DNA of 37,304 nucleotides from Nitrospirota bacterium (GTDB lineage Bacteria > Nitrospirota > Thermodesulfovibrionia > Thermodesulfovibrionales > Dissulfurispiraceae). How positions within the stretch are numbered: the first letter of the stretch is position 1; every line of letters begins with the position of its first letter. The stretch is from positions 1 to 37,304 of the forward strand of contig JAJYVD010000020.1 of NCBI GenBank assembly GCA_021792185.1, given 5' to 3'. Of this stretch, positions 18,656 to 26,921 are shown one piece after another. The notes below the pieces were generated by a model, which worked only from the letters and a program-made list of their open reading frames with translations, had not been told where the DNA came from and ran no database searches. Made by a program: the position numbers and the translations under genes.

Positions 18656-20206
18656 CTACGGCTTTTTTTTGAGCAATAACAACAGCGAACAAACAATGCA
18701 GAGATACGAAAATATATCCCCGTATTTCGTATACGCCGTCAGTGTTTTATCTGTTTTTAAATCCCTTATCGAGAACGTCCTTTTAAAAAGTTCGGTTTGA
18801 GAAAGAATTCTTCCGCTGCTGTCTATAAATCCTGAAATGCCTGAATTTGCAGCCCTTATAACAGGCTTTCTGTTTTCAATAGCCCTGAATACAGCCATAC
18901 TGAAGTGCTGATACGGGCCGTGCGTTTTTCCAAACCACGCATCATTGGTTATGGTTACTATAAAATCTCCCCCTTTTGTATAAAACTTCCTTGCAAGGCC
19001 GGGGAAGATTATTTCGTAACAGATCAGCGTGCCGAAACTTCCGAATGGAGTTACTGCCCTTATATAACTATCCCCGGGGGCATAATCCCCTACGCCGACG
19101 ACAAGCTTGTCGATGAAGAATAAGAATTTTCGCAAGGGAACATACTCTCCGAAGGGAACAAGATGTATTTTATCATAGATATACGAGACGTTTCCATCCC
19201 TGTTTAGGAGCACGGCGCTATTTGTGAATTTTTGGGCGATAGTTTTTGATCCGGAACGGTCTTTAGTCAGAACGCTCCCGAAAAGCAGGTAAGAATCGAG
19301 CTGTCTCTGAAAAGAAAGAAGGTCTTCGGTAAGGGCGCCGTCTTTTCCGAAAATGAACGGCACGGATGTCTCCGGCCATATAATAATATCGGGCTTTTCC
19401 TCTGCGGCGGCAGCGGACAATTCTTTATAAGCGCCGATAACCGCGTTCTGGTAAGACGGCTCCCATTTCTTGTCCTGTTCGATGTTGCCCTGAATAACGG
19501 CGGCCTTTATGTTGGCCCCCGGCCGTTGCTGGTACAGTCTGTAGAAACCGTAGGAAAATGTTGCTACAAGAACAACGGAAAGAAGAATAAAGCCGCCGAG
19601 CGTGGGAATGAGCGAATAAAGAGGACGCTCGGTCTTCCGCTGCTTGAGGAGCAGGATGTCCGCAAAGGCGCCGTTCACGGCAATTAGAAGGAAGGATATT
19701 CCGTAAATGCCTGTTATGTCGGCTATCTGTATTGCGGGCAAAAATTTATATTGGCTGTATCCGAGGCTCGACCACGGGAAACCGGTCATTGCGTAGGAAC
19801 GAACAAATTCAAGAACGGTCCAAAATACAGGCGCTACAAACATAATAGGGAGGTCGGATTTTTTTATATGCGCCGCGTATAAAAATGAAAATAACGCCGG
19901 ATACATGCTCAAATAAAGGCATAACAATAAAACCAGGAGGATGCTCGGGACAAAAGGTATGGAGCCGTATTTGTTTATAGAGTGGTAGATCCAGTAAGTA
20001 GTGCCGAAAAAATATACGATGCCGAAGAAAAGCCCGGCTTTAAAAGCGCTCTTTTTATCTTTGCCGTAAACATAGACGAGTAAAGGAACAAGGGCGACCC
20101 ACGCAATGGGATAAAGCTCTATTTTTGGGAAAGATAAAAACAGGAGCAGCCCCGACAGAATCGCGGGCCCGTAAAAGCGGTTGAATTTTGTCTTAAGTTT
20201 GTTCAT
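18656..20206 (-). CDS. lnt: Apolipoprotein N-acyltransferase (516 aa)
   Basis: This is an inner-membrane enzyme that adds the third acyl chain to the N-terminal Cys of lipoproteins, the last step before Lol sorting in Gram-negative bacteria. About seven membrane segments (residues 14-190 and one near 205-225) precede a periplasmic nitrilase-like domain (about 230-490) and a C-terminal segment. The catalytic triad is visible: Glu in IIWPETSVP, Lys in YDKIHLVPFGEYVP and Cys in LICYEIIFP. The stop codon overlaps the prfB ribosome site. It is transcribed divergently from kdsB with a 54-base spacer. Confidence 0.95.
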   Translation of the reverse strand: MNKLKTKFNRFYGPAILSGLLLFLSFPKIELYPIAWVALVPLLVYVYGKDKKSAFKAGLFFGIVYFFGTTYWIYHSINKYGSIPFVPSILLVLLLCLYLSMYPALFSFLYAAHIKKSDLPIMFVAPVFWTVLEFVRSYAMTGFPWSSLGYSQYKFLPAIQIADITGIYGISFLLIAVNGAFADILLLKQRKTERPLYSLIPTLGGFILLSVVLVATFSYGFYRLYQQRPGANIKAAVIQGNIEQDKKWEPSYQNAVIGAYKELSAAAAEEKPDIIIWPETSVPFIFGKDGALTEDLLSFQRQLDSYLLFGSVLTKDRSGSKTIAQKFTNSAVLLNRDGNVSYIYDKIHLVPFGEYVPLRKFLFFIDKLVVGVGDYAPGDSYIRAVTPFGSFGTLICYEIIFPGLARKFYTKGGDFIVTITNDAWFGKTHGPYQHFSMAVFRAIENRKPVIRAANSGISGFIDSSGRILSQTELFKRTFSIRDLKTDKTLTAYTKYGDIFSYLCIVCSLLLLLKKKP

Positions 20207-20260
20207 AATGTTTAAAACGTATTTGCTATTGTCGCCGTTTATGTTATCATAAAAAAAGTT

Positions 20261-21085
20261 ATGCCCGCTATTATTATTATTCCGGCGCGTTATGCATCCA
20301 CCCGTTTCCCGGGAAAACCCCTCTGCCCCCTCTCAGGAAAGCCCTTGATTCTCCATGTTTACGAACGGTCGAAACTGGCAAAGTCGGCTCTGGAAGTCTT
20401 TGTGGCCACAGACAATAAGCTTATTTACGACGCGGTGGAAGGCTTCGGCGGAAAGGCGATAATGACCTCTGAGGGGCATCAGTCCGGCACCGACAGAATC
20501 GCGGAGGCGGTAAAAATACTTGAGAACACGGGATACGGGATACAGGACACGGACATAATCGTTAACGTGCAGGGCGATGAGCCGATGATTCAACCTGAGA
20601 TGATAGACGATGTCATAGAAGTGATGGAGGATGAAAGGGCTTCCATCGGCACTCTTGCAAAGAAAATAGAGAAAGCGGAGGAAATAACGGATCCTAATAT
20701 CGTAAAGGTGGTATTCAACGAAAAGGGCTTTGCCCTTTATTTCTCGCGTTCTCCCATACCGTATCATAGAGACTTATTTAGCGCAGAAGCGCAGAAGTGC
20801 GGAAGCGCAGAAAAAAAAATCTTTAGTTTTGGACTTCCGGACTTCCAGACTTCCGAACTGTTGATGTTTAAGCACATCGGCATTTACGCTTACAGAAAAA
20901 ATGTTTTATTAAGGCTGTCTAACCTGCCTTCCACAAGGCTCGAAGAAATAGAAAAACTGGAGCAGTTGAGGGCTCTTGAAAACGGCTTTAAAATAAAGGT
21001 TAAAGAAACGGGGTTTGAAACTATCGGAGTAGACACACCAACGGATCTGGAGAGGGTAGAGAAATGCCTAAATATATCTTTGTAA
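20261..21085 (+). CDS. kdsB: 3-deoxy-manno-octulosonate cytidylyltransferase (274 aa)
   Basis: The enzyme activates Kdo with CTP to CMP-Kdo for LPS inner-core synthesis. Motifs are [14 protein letters not shown] at the N-terminus, [15 protein letters not shown] (about residues 101-115), [11 protein letters not shown] (about 161-171), [10 protein letters not shown] (about 205-214) and [14 protein letters not shown] near the end. Between RD and the KHIGIY strand, residues about 172-202 are a low-complexity insertion ([18 protein letters not shown]...) encoded by a tandem-repeat hairpin. This makes the protein about 25 residues longer than usual while keeping the frame. It overlaps pyrG by 22 bases. 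CTP synthase in the same operon makes its substrate. No clear Shine-Dalgarno is present. Confidence 0.95.
   Translation: MPAIIIIPARYASTRFPGKPLCPLSGKPLILHVYERSKLAKSALEVFVATDNKLIYDAVEGFGGKAIMTSEGHQSGTDRIAEAVKILENTGYGIQDTDIIVNVQGDEPMIQPEMIDDVIEVMEDERASIGTLAKKIEKAEEITDPNIVKVVFNEKGFALYFSRSPIPYHRDLFSAEAQKCGSAEKKIFSFGLPDFQTSELLMFKHIGIYAYRKNVLLRLSNLPSTRLEEIEKLEQLRALENGFKIKVKETGFETIGVDTPTDLERVEKCLNISL
20780..20860. repeat. In-frame hairpin element of 8-bp tandem units inside kdsB
   Basis: The left arm (about 20780-20811) consists of octamers like CGCAGAAG, CGCAGAAG, TGCGGAAG and CGCAGAAA. The right arm (about 20832-20860) consists of octamers GACTTCCG, GACTTCCA and GACTTCCG, complementary to the left. 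The spacer (20812-20831) is a run of A followed by TCTTTAGTTTTG. The insertion keeps the kdsB frame and adds about 25-30 residues in a loop between conserved segments. Confidence 0.75.
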
Positions 21086-22719
21086 CCGGCGGAGTCGTAT
21101 CGGCATTGGGAAAAGGGATCGCTGCTGCGGCAACAGGGGCGCTCCTTGAGGCAAAGGGATTAAGGGTCACGATGCAGAAGCTCGACCCATACATCAATGT
21201 AGATCCCGGAACATTAAGCCCATTCGAACACGGAGAGGTCTTCGTGACCGACGACGGATGCGAGACGGATCTCGATCTTGGGCATTACGAGAGATTTACC
21301 CATGTAAGGTCAGGTGTTTTCAATAACTTTACAACAGGCAAGATCTATAACAATGTGATAACAAAAGAGAGAAGGGGAGATTATCTTGGAGACACTGTTC
21401 AGGTCGTTCCGCATATAACCGACGAGATAAAGAGCGCTATAAAGGCGGCGGCAACGGACGAATACGATATAGCGATAGTCGAGATAGGAGGCACCGTAGG
21501 CGATATCGAGAGCCTGCCGTTCCTCGAGGCGATAAGACAGTTCAGATACGACGTGGGCAGGGAAAACGTGCTTTATATGCACCTGACCCTTGTCCCCTAT
21601 ATCAGGGCGGCAGGGGAACTGAAGAGCAAGCCTACGCAGCATAGCGTTAAAGAACTGAGGGCAATAGGTATCCAGCCGGACATCCTTATCTGCAGGTCTG
21701 AAATGCCGCTTTCCGCGGATGTAAAGAGAAAGATAGCGCTCCACTGTAATGTGGATCCGGACGCTGTCATAGCTGCCATGGATGTAGAGACCGTTTATGA
21801 AGTTCCGGTCTGCTTCAAGGCGGAAGGCATGGACAAGCTTTTGGAGAGAAAACTTTCCCTTAATCGTCCGGAGCCAGAATTGTCGATTTGGGCTGAGGTT
21901 GCGCATAGGATAAAACAGCCGAAATTCGACACTACTATAGCCATTGTCGGCAAATATGTCGGCCTCAAGGATGCCTATAAAAGCCTTTCGGAGGCATTGC
22001 TTCATGGAGGGGTCGCAAACAACGCGCGCGTACATCTTCAGTGGGTAGATTCAGAGGAAATAGAGAAAAAGGGAGCGGAAAATTTTTTATCGGAAGTGGA
22101 CGGGATACTCGTTCCCGGAGGCTTCGGAACCAGGGGAATAGAGGGGAAGATAGATGCCATCAGATATGCGCGGGAAAAGAAGATACCTTATTTCGGTATA
22201 TGCCTCGGCATGCAGACCGCTGTTATCGAATTCAGCAGGAACGTATGCGGCCTTAAAGCCAACAGCACAGAATTCGACCCTGAAATAGACGCGCCGGTAA
22301 TCTATCTCATGGAAAAATGGTATAACCACAGGACGGGCAGGATTGAAGAAAGGACAAAGGAATCGCAGATGGGCGGCACCATGAGGCTCGGCGCGTATCC
22401 GTGTGTCCTGAAAGAGGGAACCCATGCGTTCACCGCATACGGAGCAAAGGAAATATCGGAAAGGCACAGGCACAGGTACGAGTTCAACAACAAATATAGA
22501 GATATTATTACCTGTAACGGGCTTATTATAAGCGGCACATCCCCTGACGGAGAACTGGTCGAGATAGTGGAATTGAAGGACCACCCGTGGTTCCTTGGCT
22601 GCCAGTTCCATCCCGAATTCAAATCAAAGCCCATAGAGCCGCATCCTCTGTTCAAGGCGTTCATAGGCGCTTCTCTCAAAGAAAAGCGCGAGCTTTTCCA
22701 TTTGAATGAAGGGCAGTAA
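21064..22719 (+). CDS. pyrG: CTP synthase (551 aa)
   Basis: PyrG makes CTP from UTP, ATP and glutamine. The N-terminal synthetase domain has [56 protein letters not shown] and [13 protein letters not shown]. The C-terminal glutaminase domain has [12 protein letters not shown], the nucleophile Cys in FGICLGMQ and the catalytic HPE in [11 protein letters not shown]. The usual 'VVSSLGKG' reads VVSALGKG here. The length is normal. The ATG lies inside the end of kdsB (22-base overlap), so the two are translated from one message. Confidence 0.97.
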   Translation: MPKYIFVTGGVVSALGKGIAAAATGALLEAKGLRVTMQKLDPYINVDPGTLSPFEHGEVFVTDDGCETDLDLGHYERFTHVRSGVFNNFTTGKIYNNVITKERRGDYLGDTVQVVPHITDEIKSAIKAAATDEYDIAIVEIGGTVGDIESLPFLEAIRQFRYDVGRENVLYMHLTLVPYIRAAGELKSKPTQHSVKELRAIGIQPDILICRSEMPLSADVKRKIALHCNVDPDAVIAAMDVETVYEVPVCFKAEGMDKLLERKLSLNRPEPELSIWAEVAHRIKQPKFDTTIAIVGKYVGLKDAYKSLSEALLHGGVANNARVHLQWVDSEEIEKKGAENFLSEVDGILVPGGFGTRGIEGKIDAIRYAREKKIPYFGICLGMQTAVIEFSRNVCGLKANSTEFDPEIDAPVIYLMEKWYNHRTGRIEERTKESQMGGTMRLGAYPCVLKEGTHAFTAYGAKEISERHRHRYEFNNKYRDIITCNGLIISGTSPDGELVEIVELKDHPWFLGCQFHPEFKSKPIEPHPLFKAFIGASLKEKRELFHLNEGQ

Positions 22720-22822
22720 GCGGATAGCATTCTAAGCGGTAAAGGGTATGAGGTGTGGACAAAAGAGGTAGAGGGGTTTTTGAGGGAAAGTATATAACAG
22801 CAGACAACATGCTGTGGTATAA

Positions 22823-23056
<234 letters not shown>

Positions 23057-23059
23057 AAA

Positions 23060-23173
23060 ATGCAATTTAAGATCGATGAAAAAAATTCAGATGCACATAA
23101 CTATTTGAAATTTTTTGTCTTTCTGGCGAACATTTATGAGGTAGTTCTAGTGTATCAGCCAGAATGGGGATAA
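23060..23173 (+). pseudogene. Probable 5' remnant of a DUF5615 PIN-like toxin gene (37 aa frame)
   Basis: Three bases after the DUF433 stop, an ATG opens MQFKIDEKNSDAHNYLKFF..., which runs to a stop at 23171-23173. The first eight residues resemble the usual DUF5615 start (M-x-F-x-I-D-E-N). The following residues do not continue the family. This is what a toxin gene would look like after its body was lost by deletion or replacement. The evidence is only the position and a very short match. Confidence 0.4.
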
Positions 23174-23363
23174 ACGAAACAGGTTCGGATATAACCCCCA
23201 ATAAGGGGTATATACGAAATAATTGCGCATATGAACAAGTTAGGCGACATCAGATATTATGGAGTTGCTCAAAATTTCTGATCTAACATATCGCATCTAA
23301 AGTTCTACATGGTTGCCTTAAGCCATTGCAGCAATATTAGAACTTAAAAATAAAAGGGCCACT
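23174..23363. other. Part of a gene-poor stretch with small hairpins
   Basis: Together with 23526-23643 this is non-coding as far as I can see. It contains an inverted repeat GTTAG...ATCAGA / TCTGAT-CTAAC (23239-23287) and a second one, AAGTTCTA / TAGAACTT (about 23299-23345). No transposase gene or tRNA is seen. It looks like scrambled accessory DNA next to the broken toxin. Confidence 0.4.
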
Positions 23364-23525
23364 ATGGATCCTTTAACACTTATATTGACAATTGTCGGAT
23401 TGCTTATAGCAATAATCTTTGGCTACTTTCAGGTTATTGTTCCGTTTGTGAAAGGAGAGGTCAAGTTTTCAAAAACTTGGCCATTTGTAACTAAAATAGT
23501 TGATACCACACAAGACATGATGTGA
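23364..23525 (+). CDS. Small single-span membrane protein (53 aa)
   Basis: The frame encodes MDPLTLILTIVGLLIAIIFG followed by YFQVIVPFVKGEVKFSKTWPFVTKIV... and ends at 23525. Residues 4-28 form one clear hydrophobic membrane segment, with acidic Asp2 outside and a basic segment after it. The composition and a continuous frame support a real gene or the N-terminal anchor of a longer gene cut short. I recall similar short anchors at the start of larger effector-type proteins but cannot name the family. The ribosome site is weak. Confidence 0.4.
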   Translation: MDPLTLILTIVGLLIAIIFGYFQVIVPFVKGEVKFSKTWPFVTKIVDTTQDMM

Positions 23526-23643
23526 GGATTTGGACATTTTTAAAACCACGGCTCAATAATTTTGCCATCGGAAGCCGTCTTCCTGCAAGCTCTGAGTTTT
23601 TCGTTTGCTTGACAAATTATGTCATACATTGTAAACATATATA

Positions 23644-23913
23644 ATGGTCGTTTATGAGGAGAGTGTTAAGAAGGCGGTTATTAAAGGTTTGTTGCCCAAG
23701 GATGTTTTCAAAAGATTTAACAATGTTTTCATCGCGCTGGATACAACTCACGACTTGAGCCTTTTTGATATCAAAAAATTAAAGTCATCCGAGGAAAGGA
23801 CTTACTATCGAGTAAGGAAAGGGAAATATCGAGCAATATTTTATATCGAAGACAACAACTATTTTGTCATATCAATTGCCAAGAGAGAGGAGGTATACGA
23901 TAAATGGGAGTGA
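23644..23913 (+). CDS. RelE/ParE-like toxin (89 aa)
   Basis: A small basic protein with the RelE fold order of two N-terminal helices and a beta sheet: DIKKLKSSEERTYYRVRKGKYRAIFYIEDNNYFVISIAKREEVYDK. The sequence YYRVRKGKYRAIFYI is the usual substrate-binding/catalytic strand region, with Arg and Lys residues in place of an acid-base pair. The next gene, an RHH protein, overlaps it by 10 bases. This is the toxin-first order seen in some RelE/HigB-type pairs. TTGACA lies 30 bases upstream. The protein probably cleaves mRNA on ribosomes. Confidence 0.75.
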   Translation: MVVYEESVKKAVIKGLLPKDVFKRFNNVFIALDTTHDLSLFDIKKLKSSEERTYYRVRKGKYRAIFYIEDNNYFVISIAKREEVYDKWE

Positions 23914-24122
23914 TATCCATAAGATTGAATAAGGACGAGGAAAAGATTTTAAAGAAATTGTCCGAGCATTTTCACGAGGACAAATCCGCCCTCGTGAAAA
24001 AATCGTTGTATGAATTGTATGAGAATATTCTGGATTTGGATGAAATAAAGAAATTCGAGACTAAGGAACGTAAAGGCAAGATATCTTTTTATACTGCGGA
24101 GGATATTTTAAAAATATCATGA
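23904..24122 (+). CDS. Ribbon-helix-helix antitoxin (72 aa)
   Basis: The N-terminus GVISIRLNKDEEKILKKLSEHFHEDKSALVKKSLYELYE is a typical ribbon-helix-helix, with a beta strand, two helices and an alternating pattern. The C-terminal tail (KGKISFYTAEDILKIS) would bind the toxin. It overlaps the toxin gene by 10 bases, and its stop overlaps the ATG of the next gene (ATGA), so all three may be one transcript. It probably represses the promoter upstream of the toxin. Confidence 0.75.
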   Translation: MGVISIRLNKDEEKILKKLSEHFHEDKSALVKKSLYELYENILDLDEIKKFETKERKGKISFYTAEDILKIS

Positions 24123-24775
24123 AAAACAAGCAGAAAAATTTATCTACACGCATCAGTTTTCCGGATGACGAAAAGACACTCCCATGGCTCCCCCTCATCC
24201 TGGACGCCTTTGCCATTATAGACAAGGGCATCTCGGTTGCAATCCACGAGCATGAAAAGAAGTTCAAAACAAGGCTGGCCTGCTCTAAAGGCTGTGGCTC
24301 ATGCTGCCGTACCCATAAGGACATTCCCCTCTATCCTCTCGAAATGGTGGCCATCTACTGGCACGCTATAGAAAAGCTTGAGCAGCCCTTGCGCGGCATG
24401 ATAAAAAAACAGCTTCTCTCGCACAAAAAAGGAGGGACATGCCCTTTTCTTCTGGACGGAGCCTGCTCAATTCATTCCTTCCGTCCTATCGCGTGCAGAC
24501 AGTTCAATGTCTTTAACTCGCCATGCTCTGAAGGCGAAGACCCCTACCATACCCGGAGAAAAGATGTCCTGACCCCTCTTGAAAAATACACGCATCAGGC
24601 TATCGCTGTCATGCTTCCATTTTACGGAATTACAGGCGAGGCGGCAAAAGCCCATGCCGTCAAGAGCGGCTTCATACACACACAGGTCCGCGTGCTTCAA
24701 TCGTGCGACTGGACAGAACTGGCGCGGCGGATGGATGATTTCAATTTCGGAACCCCGGCCTCACACGGAGGCTAA
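24119..24775 (+). CDS. YkgJ-family cysteine-cluster protein (218 aa)
   Basis: The Cys-rich core CSKGCGSCCRTH (about residues 57-68) and the later CPFLLDGACSIHSFRPIACR (about 108-127) are the hallmark of the zinc/iron-chelating YkgJ family, whose role is not established. The protein is soluble, without a signal peptide. Translation couples to the antitoxin gene through a 4-base ATGA overlap, but the functional connection is doubtful. It is convergent with the next gene, with only 8 bases between the stops. Confidence 0.8.
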   Translation: MKNKQKNLSTRISFPDDEKTLPWLPLILDAFAIIDKGISVAIHEHEKKFKTRLACSKGCGSCCRTHKDIPLYPLEMVAIYWHAIEKLEQPLRGMIKKQLLSHKKGGTCPFLLDGACSIHSFRPIACRQFNVFNSPCSEGEDPYHTRRKDVLTPLEKYTHQAIAVMLPFYGITGEAAKAHAVKSGFIHTQVRVLQSCDWTELARRMDDFNFGTPASHGG

Positions 24776-24783
24776 CAGCTCCT

Positions 24784-25296
24784 TCAAAGACTGCTCGCAA
24801 CTATTTTTTTCGTGTCCTCGGCAATCAGATGACAGTCCACGCGTATAGAATGGTTTTTAAGGCGGTCTTCCATCTGTTTTTTGGTCTTGTGGCACAGCTT
24901 TCTTAAGACATCGAATCGCTTTCCGTAATAGAGCCAGGGGAACATGTCATTTATATCCGAGGTCTTGAATGGCTGGATCTCTTTGGAGCTTATACCCGCG
25001 TTTTTGAGAAGCGTTAGCACGTCGCCTGTTGCCGGTTTTTTAGGCTGCCATAATGAAACCTGCAAGAGGTTCTGCCAATTGAGCACTAAATGAATTTTTG
25101 CCGTTCTCGTTAACCCTGAATTGCAGGACTCCACAACACCCGATACCGCTACGAAAATAGCTCCTGCGTCATCTGTTACATAAACATCATCGCTGTAACG
25201 GAACAACTCCTGATGCGCCCGTTTCGCCAGCGCGCTGTCGCAAATTATAAGCTTGTTGTTATCCTTCGGATTATCTATGGGGCATAAAACGGACAT
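24784..25296 (-). CDS. Protein of unknown function (170 aa)
   Basis: It is a soluble protein of mixed alpha/beta character without a motif I recognise. Visible sequences are KLIICDSALAKRAHQELF, VSGVVESCNSGL, and a helical C-terminus KRFDVLRKLCHKTKKQMEDRLKNHS. Four Cys are scattered, with no CxxC pair. It is the last gene of the galT-glgA-kinase-regulator-methyltransferase run, 23 bases after the methyltransferase stop. Confidence 0.6.
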   Translation of the reverse strand: MSVLCPIDNPKDNNKLIICDSALAKRAHQELFRYSDDVYVTDDAGAIFVAVSGVVESCNSGLTRTAKIHLVLNWQNLLQVSLWQPKKPATGDVLTLLKNAGISSKEIQPFKTSDINDMFPWLYYGKRFDVLRKLCHKTKKQMEDRLKNHSIRVDCHLIAEDTKKIVASSL

Positions 25297-25319
25297 CGGT
25301 TAATTTTAGCATATTGAAC

Positions 25320-26561
25320 TCATTTTAACCCCAAAAAAGCCAATGCCTCTATATGATACGTCTGCGGGAAAAAATCTATCACCCTCAAAGATTCGATGTC
25401 ATATTTCACAAGGAGTTTTTTCAGGTCTCTCGCAAGGGTCGTGGGATTGCAGGATACATAAGCTATTCTTTCCGGCGTCATTGAGATAATCTTTTCGACA
25501 GCCCTGTTCGTCAGCCCTGCCCTCGGCGGGTCTGTAATTAGAATATCAACACGGCCTTTAACATTAACTGCCTCTATAGATGAGCGGATAAATCTGCAAT
25601 TTTTTATGGCGTTTATACGGACATTTCTCTTTCCGTCTTCAACAGCATAAGGGTTCTCCTCAACGGCGATTACCTCGCCGGCATCCAGAGAAACGGGAAG
25701 AGAAAAATTCCCCGCTCCCGCATACATATCCAAAACTCTTTTCCCGCGCAAAGGCTGCAAACAATCTTTTAAAAGTCTTACGACATCAAGGTTCAGTCTC
25801 CAATTGCTCTGTAAAAAGCTCATGGGAGATAAGGTGTATTTTTGCGAGTCGAGGTTGAGCGTTATAAATTCCTTTCCCTGTTTTAAGGGTTTGTTGTCGC
25901 CGAAGTCCATGAAGACGCCTGAAAATCCGGATCCAATCATTGCAGCCGCGAAATCATTCCACGCCGATAACCGCCTGTCCTTAGCCTTAATCAGCGCGGT
26001 TGCCTCATCTCCGTATGAAATATGTATTTCTTTGATTTCACTAAAAAGCCTTTCACCTTTTAAAAATTTTTTGGTTTTAGCGAGAAGCTCGTTTATCTCA
26101 TTTATCATAAGGGGACAACTTTCTATATCTATGACTTCGCGCGTCTTTTCTCTGTAAAATCCGATTCCTCCACGAGAAACCTTGAATTGCCCCCTGTGTC
26201 TATAATTATAGGGATTGCCGGCTAATGATTCCGAAAGGTTTATCTCGATTTTTGCTAATCTCTTCAGGCAGTCTTTGAGGATTTCTTCTTTTAATCTTAT
26301 CTGTCTCTGGTATGAAATATATTGAAGCTGGCATCCGCCGCATGCCCCGAAATACCTGCAGAGCGGCTTTATTCTGTCCGGAGAGTATTCTGCTATCTTT
26401 ACGGCTGAGGCCTTATAATAATCCTTTTTTTCCTCTTCTATTTCAGCTTCTATTGTTTCGCCGGGTACTACTCCTTTTATGAATACTATCTTTCCTTTCC
26501 ATCTCCCTATGGATAATCCGCCGTAAGCAGGGGATTCGGCCTTAAGGGTAACGACCGCCAA
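25320..26561 (-). CDS. rlmD: TrmA/RlmD-type RNA uracil C5-methyltransferase (413 aa)
   Basis: This is a SAM-dependent methyltransferase that adds a methyl group to C5 of uridine in rRNA (or tRNA). An N-terminal TRAM domain (about residues 1-58) is followed by an iron-sulfur cluster motif Cx5Cx2C (CRYFGACGGC) with the fourth Cys in ESCPLM. The SAM site is VLDMYAGAGNFSLP, the substrate motif is TDPPRAG and the nucleophile Cys is in AYVSCNPTTLARDL, with the general base in the C-terminal HIEALAFL. These residues fit RlmD/RumA, but the exact target uridine cannot be told from sequence. It starts 5 bases after the regulator stop. Confidence 0.88.
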   Translation of the reverse strand: MAVVTLKAESPAYGGLSIGRWKGKIVFIKGVVPGETIEAEIEEEKKDYYKASAVKIAEYSPDRIKPLCRYFGACGGCQLQYISYQRQIRLKEEILKDCLKRLAKIEINLSESLAGNPYNYRHRGQFKVSRGGIGFYREKTREVIDIESCPLMINEINELLAKTKKFLKGERLFSEIKEIHISYGDEATALIKAKDRRLSAWNDFAAAMIGSGFSGVFMDFGDNKPLKQGKEFITLNLDSQKYTLSPMSFLQSNWRLNLDVVRLLKDCLQPLRGKRVLDMYAGAGNFSLPVSLDAGEVIAVEENPYAVEDGKRNVRINAIKNCRFIRSSIEAVNVKGRVDILITDPPRAGLTNRAVEKIISMTPERIAYVSCNPTTLARDLKKLLVKYDIESLRVIDFFPQTYHIEALAFLGLK

Positions 26562-26566
26562 GTCCC

Positions 26567-26920
26567 TTACTTCCTGCTCTCAACAACCTGTCTTATTGTA
26601 GTCTTCAAGCCGGCAAGATCCGACGACTTGACCACATAGGCATCGGAAACCCATACCGAGAAGTCGTCGCGGTAGTCGTATGCCGTGAGCATTATTATGG
26701 GTATCTCGGGCTTTTTTTCCTTCATCTGGCGCAAAACCTGAATGCCGTCAATGTCCGGCATCAGAATATCGAGGGTTACAATGTCCGGATTTTCGCTTTC
26801 AAAGATATCCAGCGCCTCCTGCCCTGAGTTCGCCGTAACAACGGCATACCCTTCATCTTCGAGTTCAGCCTTGTAAAGCTTCAGTATGTTTTTCTCATCG
26901 TCAACAACAAGTACCTTCAT
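26567..26920 (-). CDS. Single-domain response regulator (117 aa)
   Basis: I take the ATG at 26918-26920 (MKVLVVDDEKNILKLY) because AGGAGGG lies five bases upstream. The acidic pair DDE, phospho-acceptor Asp in VTLDILMPDIDG, Thr in IIMLTAY and Lys in YVVKSSDL make a complete CheY-like receiver. There is no DNA-binding or enzyme output domain, so it must act by protein contact or as a phosphorelay carrier. It starts one base after the kinase stop and is presumably its partner. Confidence 0.9.
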   Translation of the reverse strand: MKVLVVDDEKNILKLYKAELEDEGYAVVTANSGQEALDIFESENPDIVTLDILMPDIDGIQVLRQMKEKKPEIPIIMLTAYDYRDDFSVWVSDAYVVKSSDLAGLKTTIRQVVESRK

Positions 26921-26921
26921 T

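Noticed and set aside
20780-20860. Short tandem repeats considered as a CRISPR-like array
   Set aside because: The units are 8 bp without spacers and pair as a hairpin; no cas genes are present.
21310-22035. 241-codon open frame antisense to pyrG, and similar long antisense frames in dnaA, glgA and others
   Set aside because: They are fully covered by strong enzyme genes on the other strand and have no motifs or ribosome sites.
23239-23287. GTTAG...CTAAC hairpin resembling an integron attC
   Set aside because: The core-site order is inside-out relative to attC (RYYYAAC first, GTTRRRY last), and there is no integrase or cassette array.
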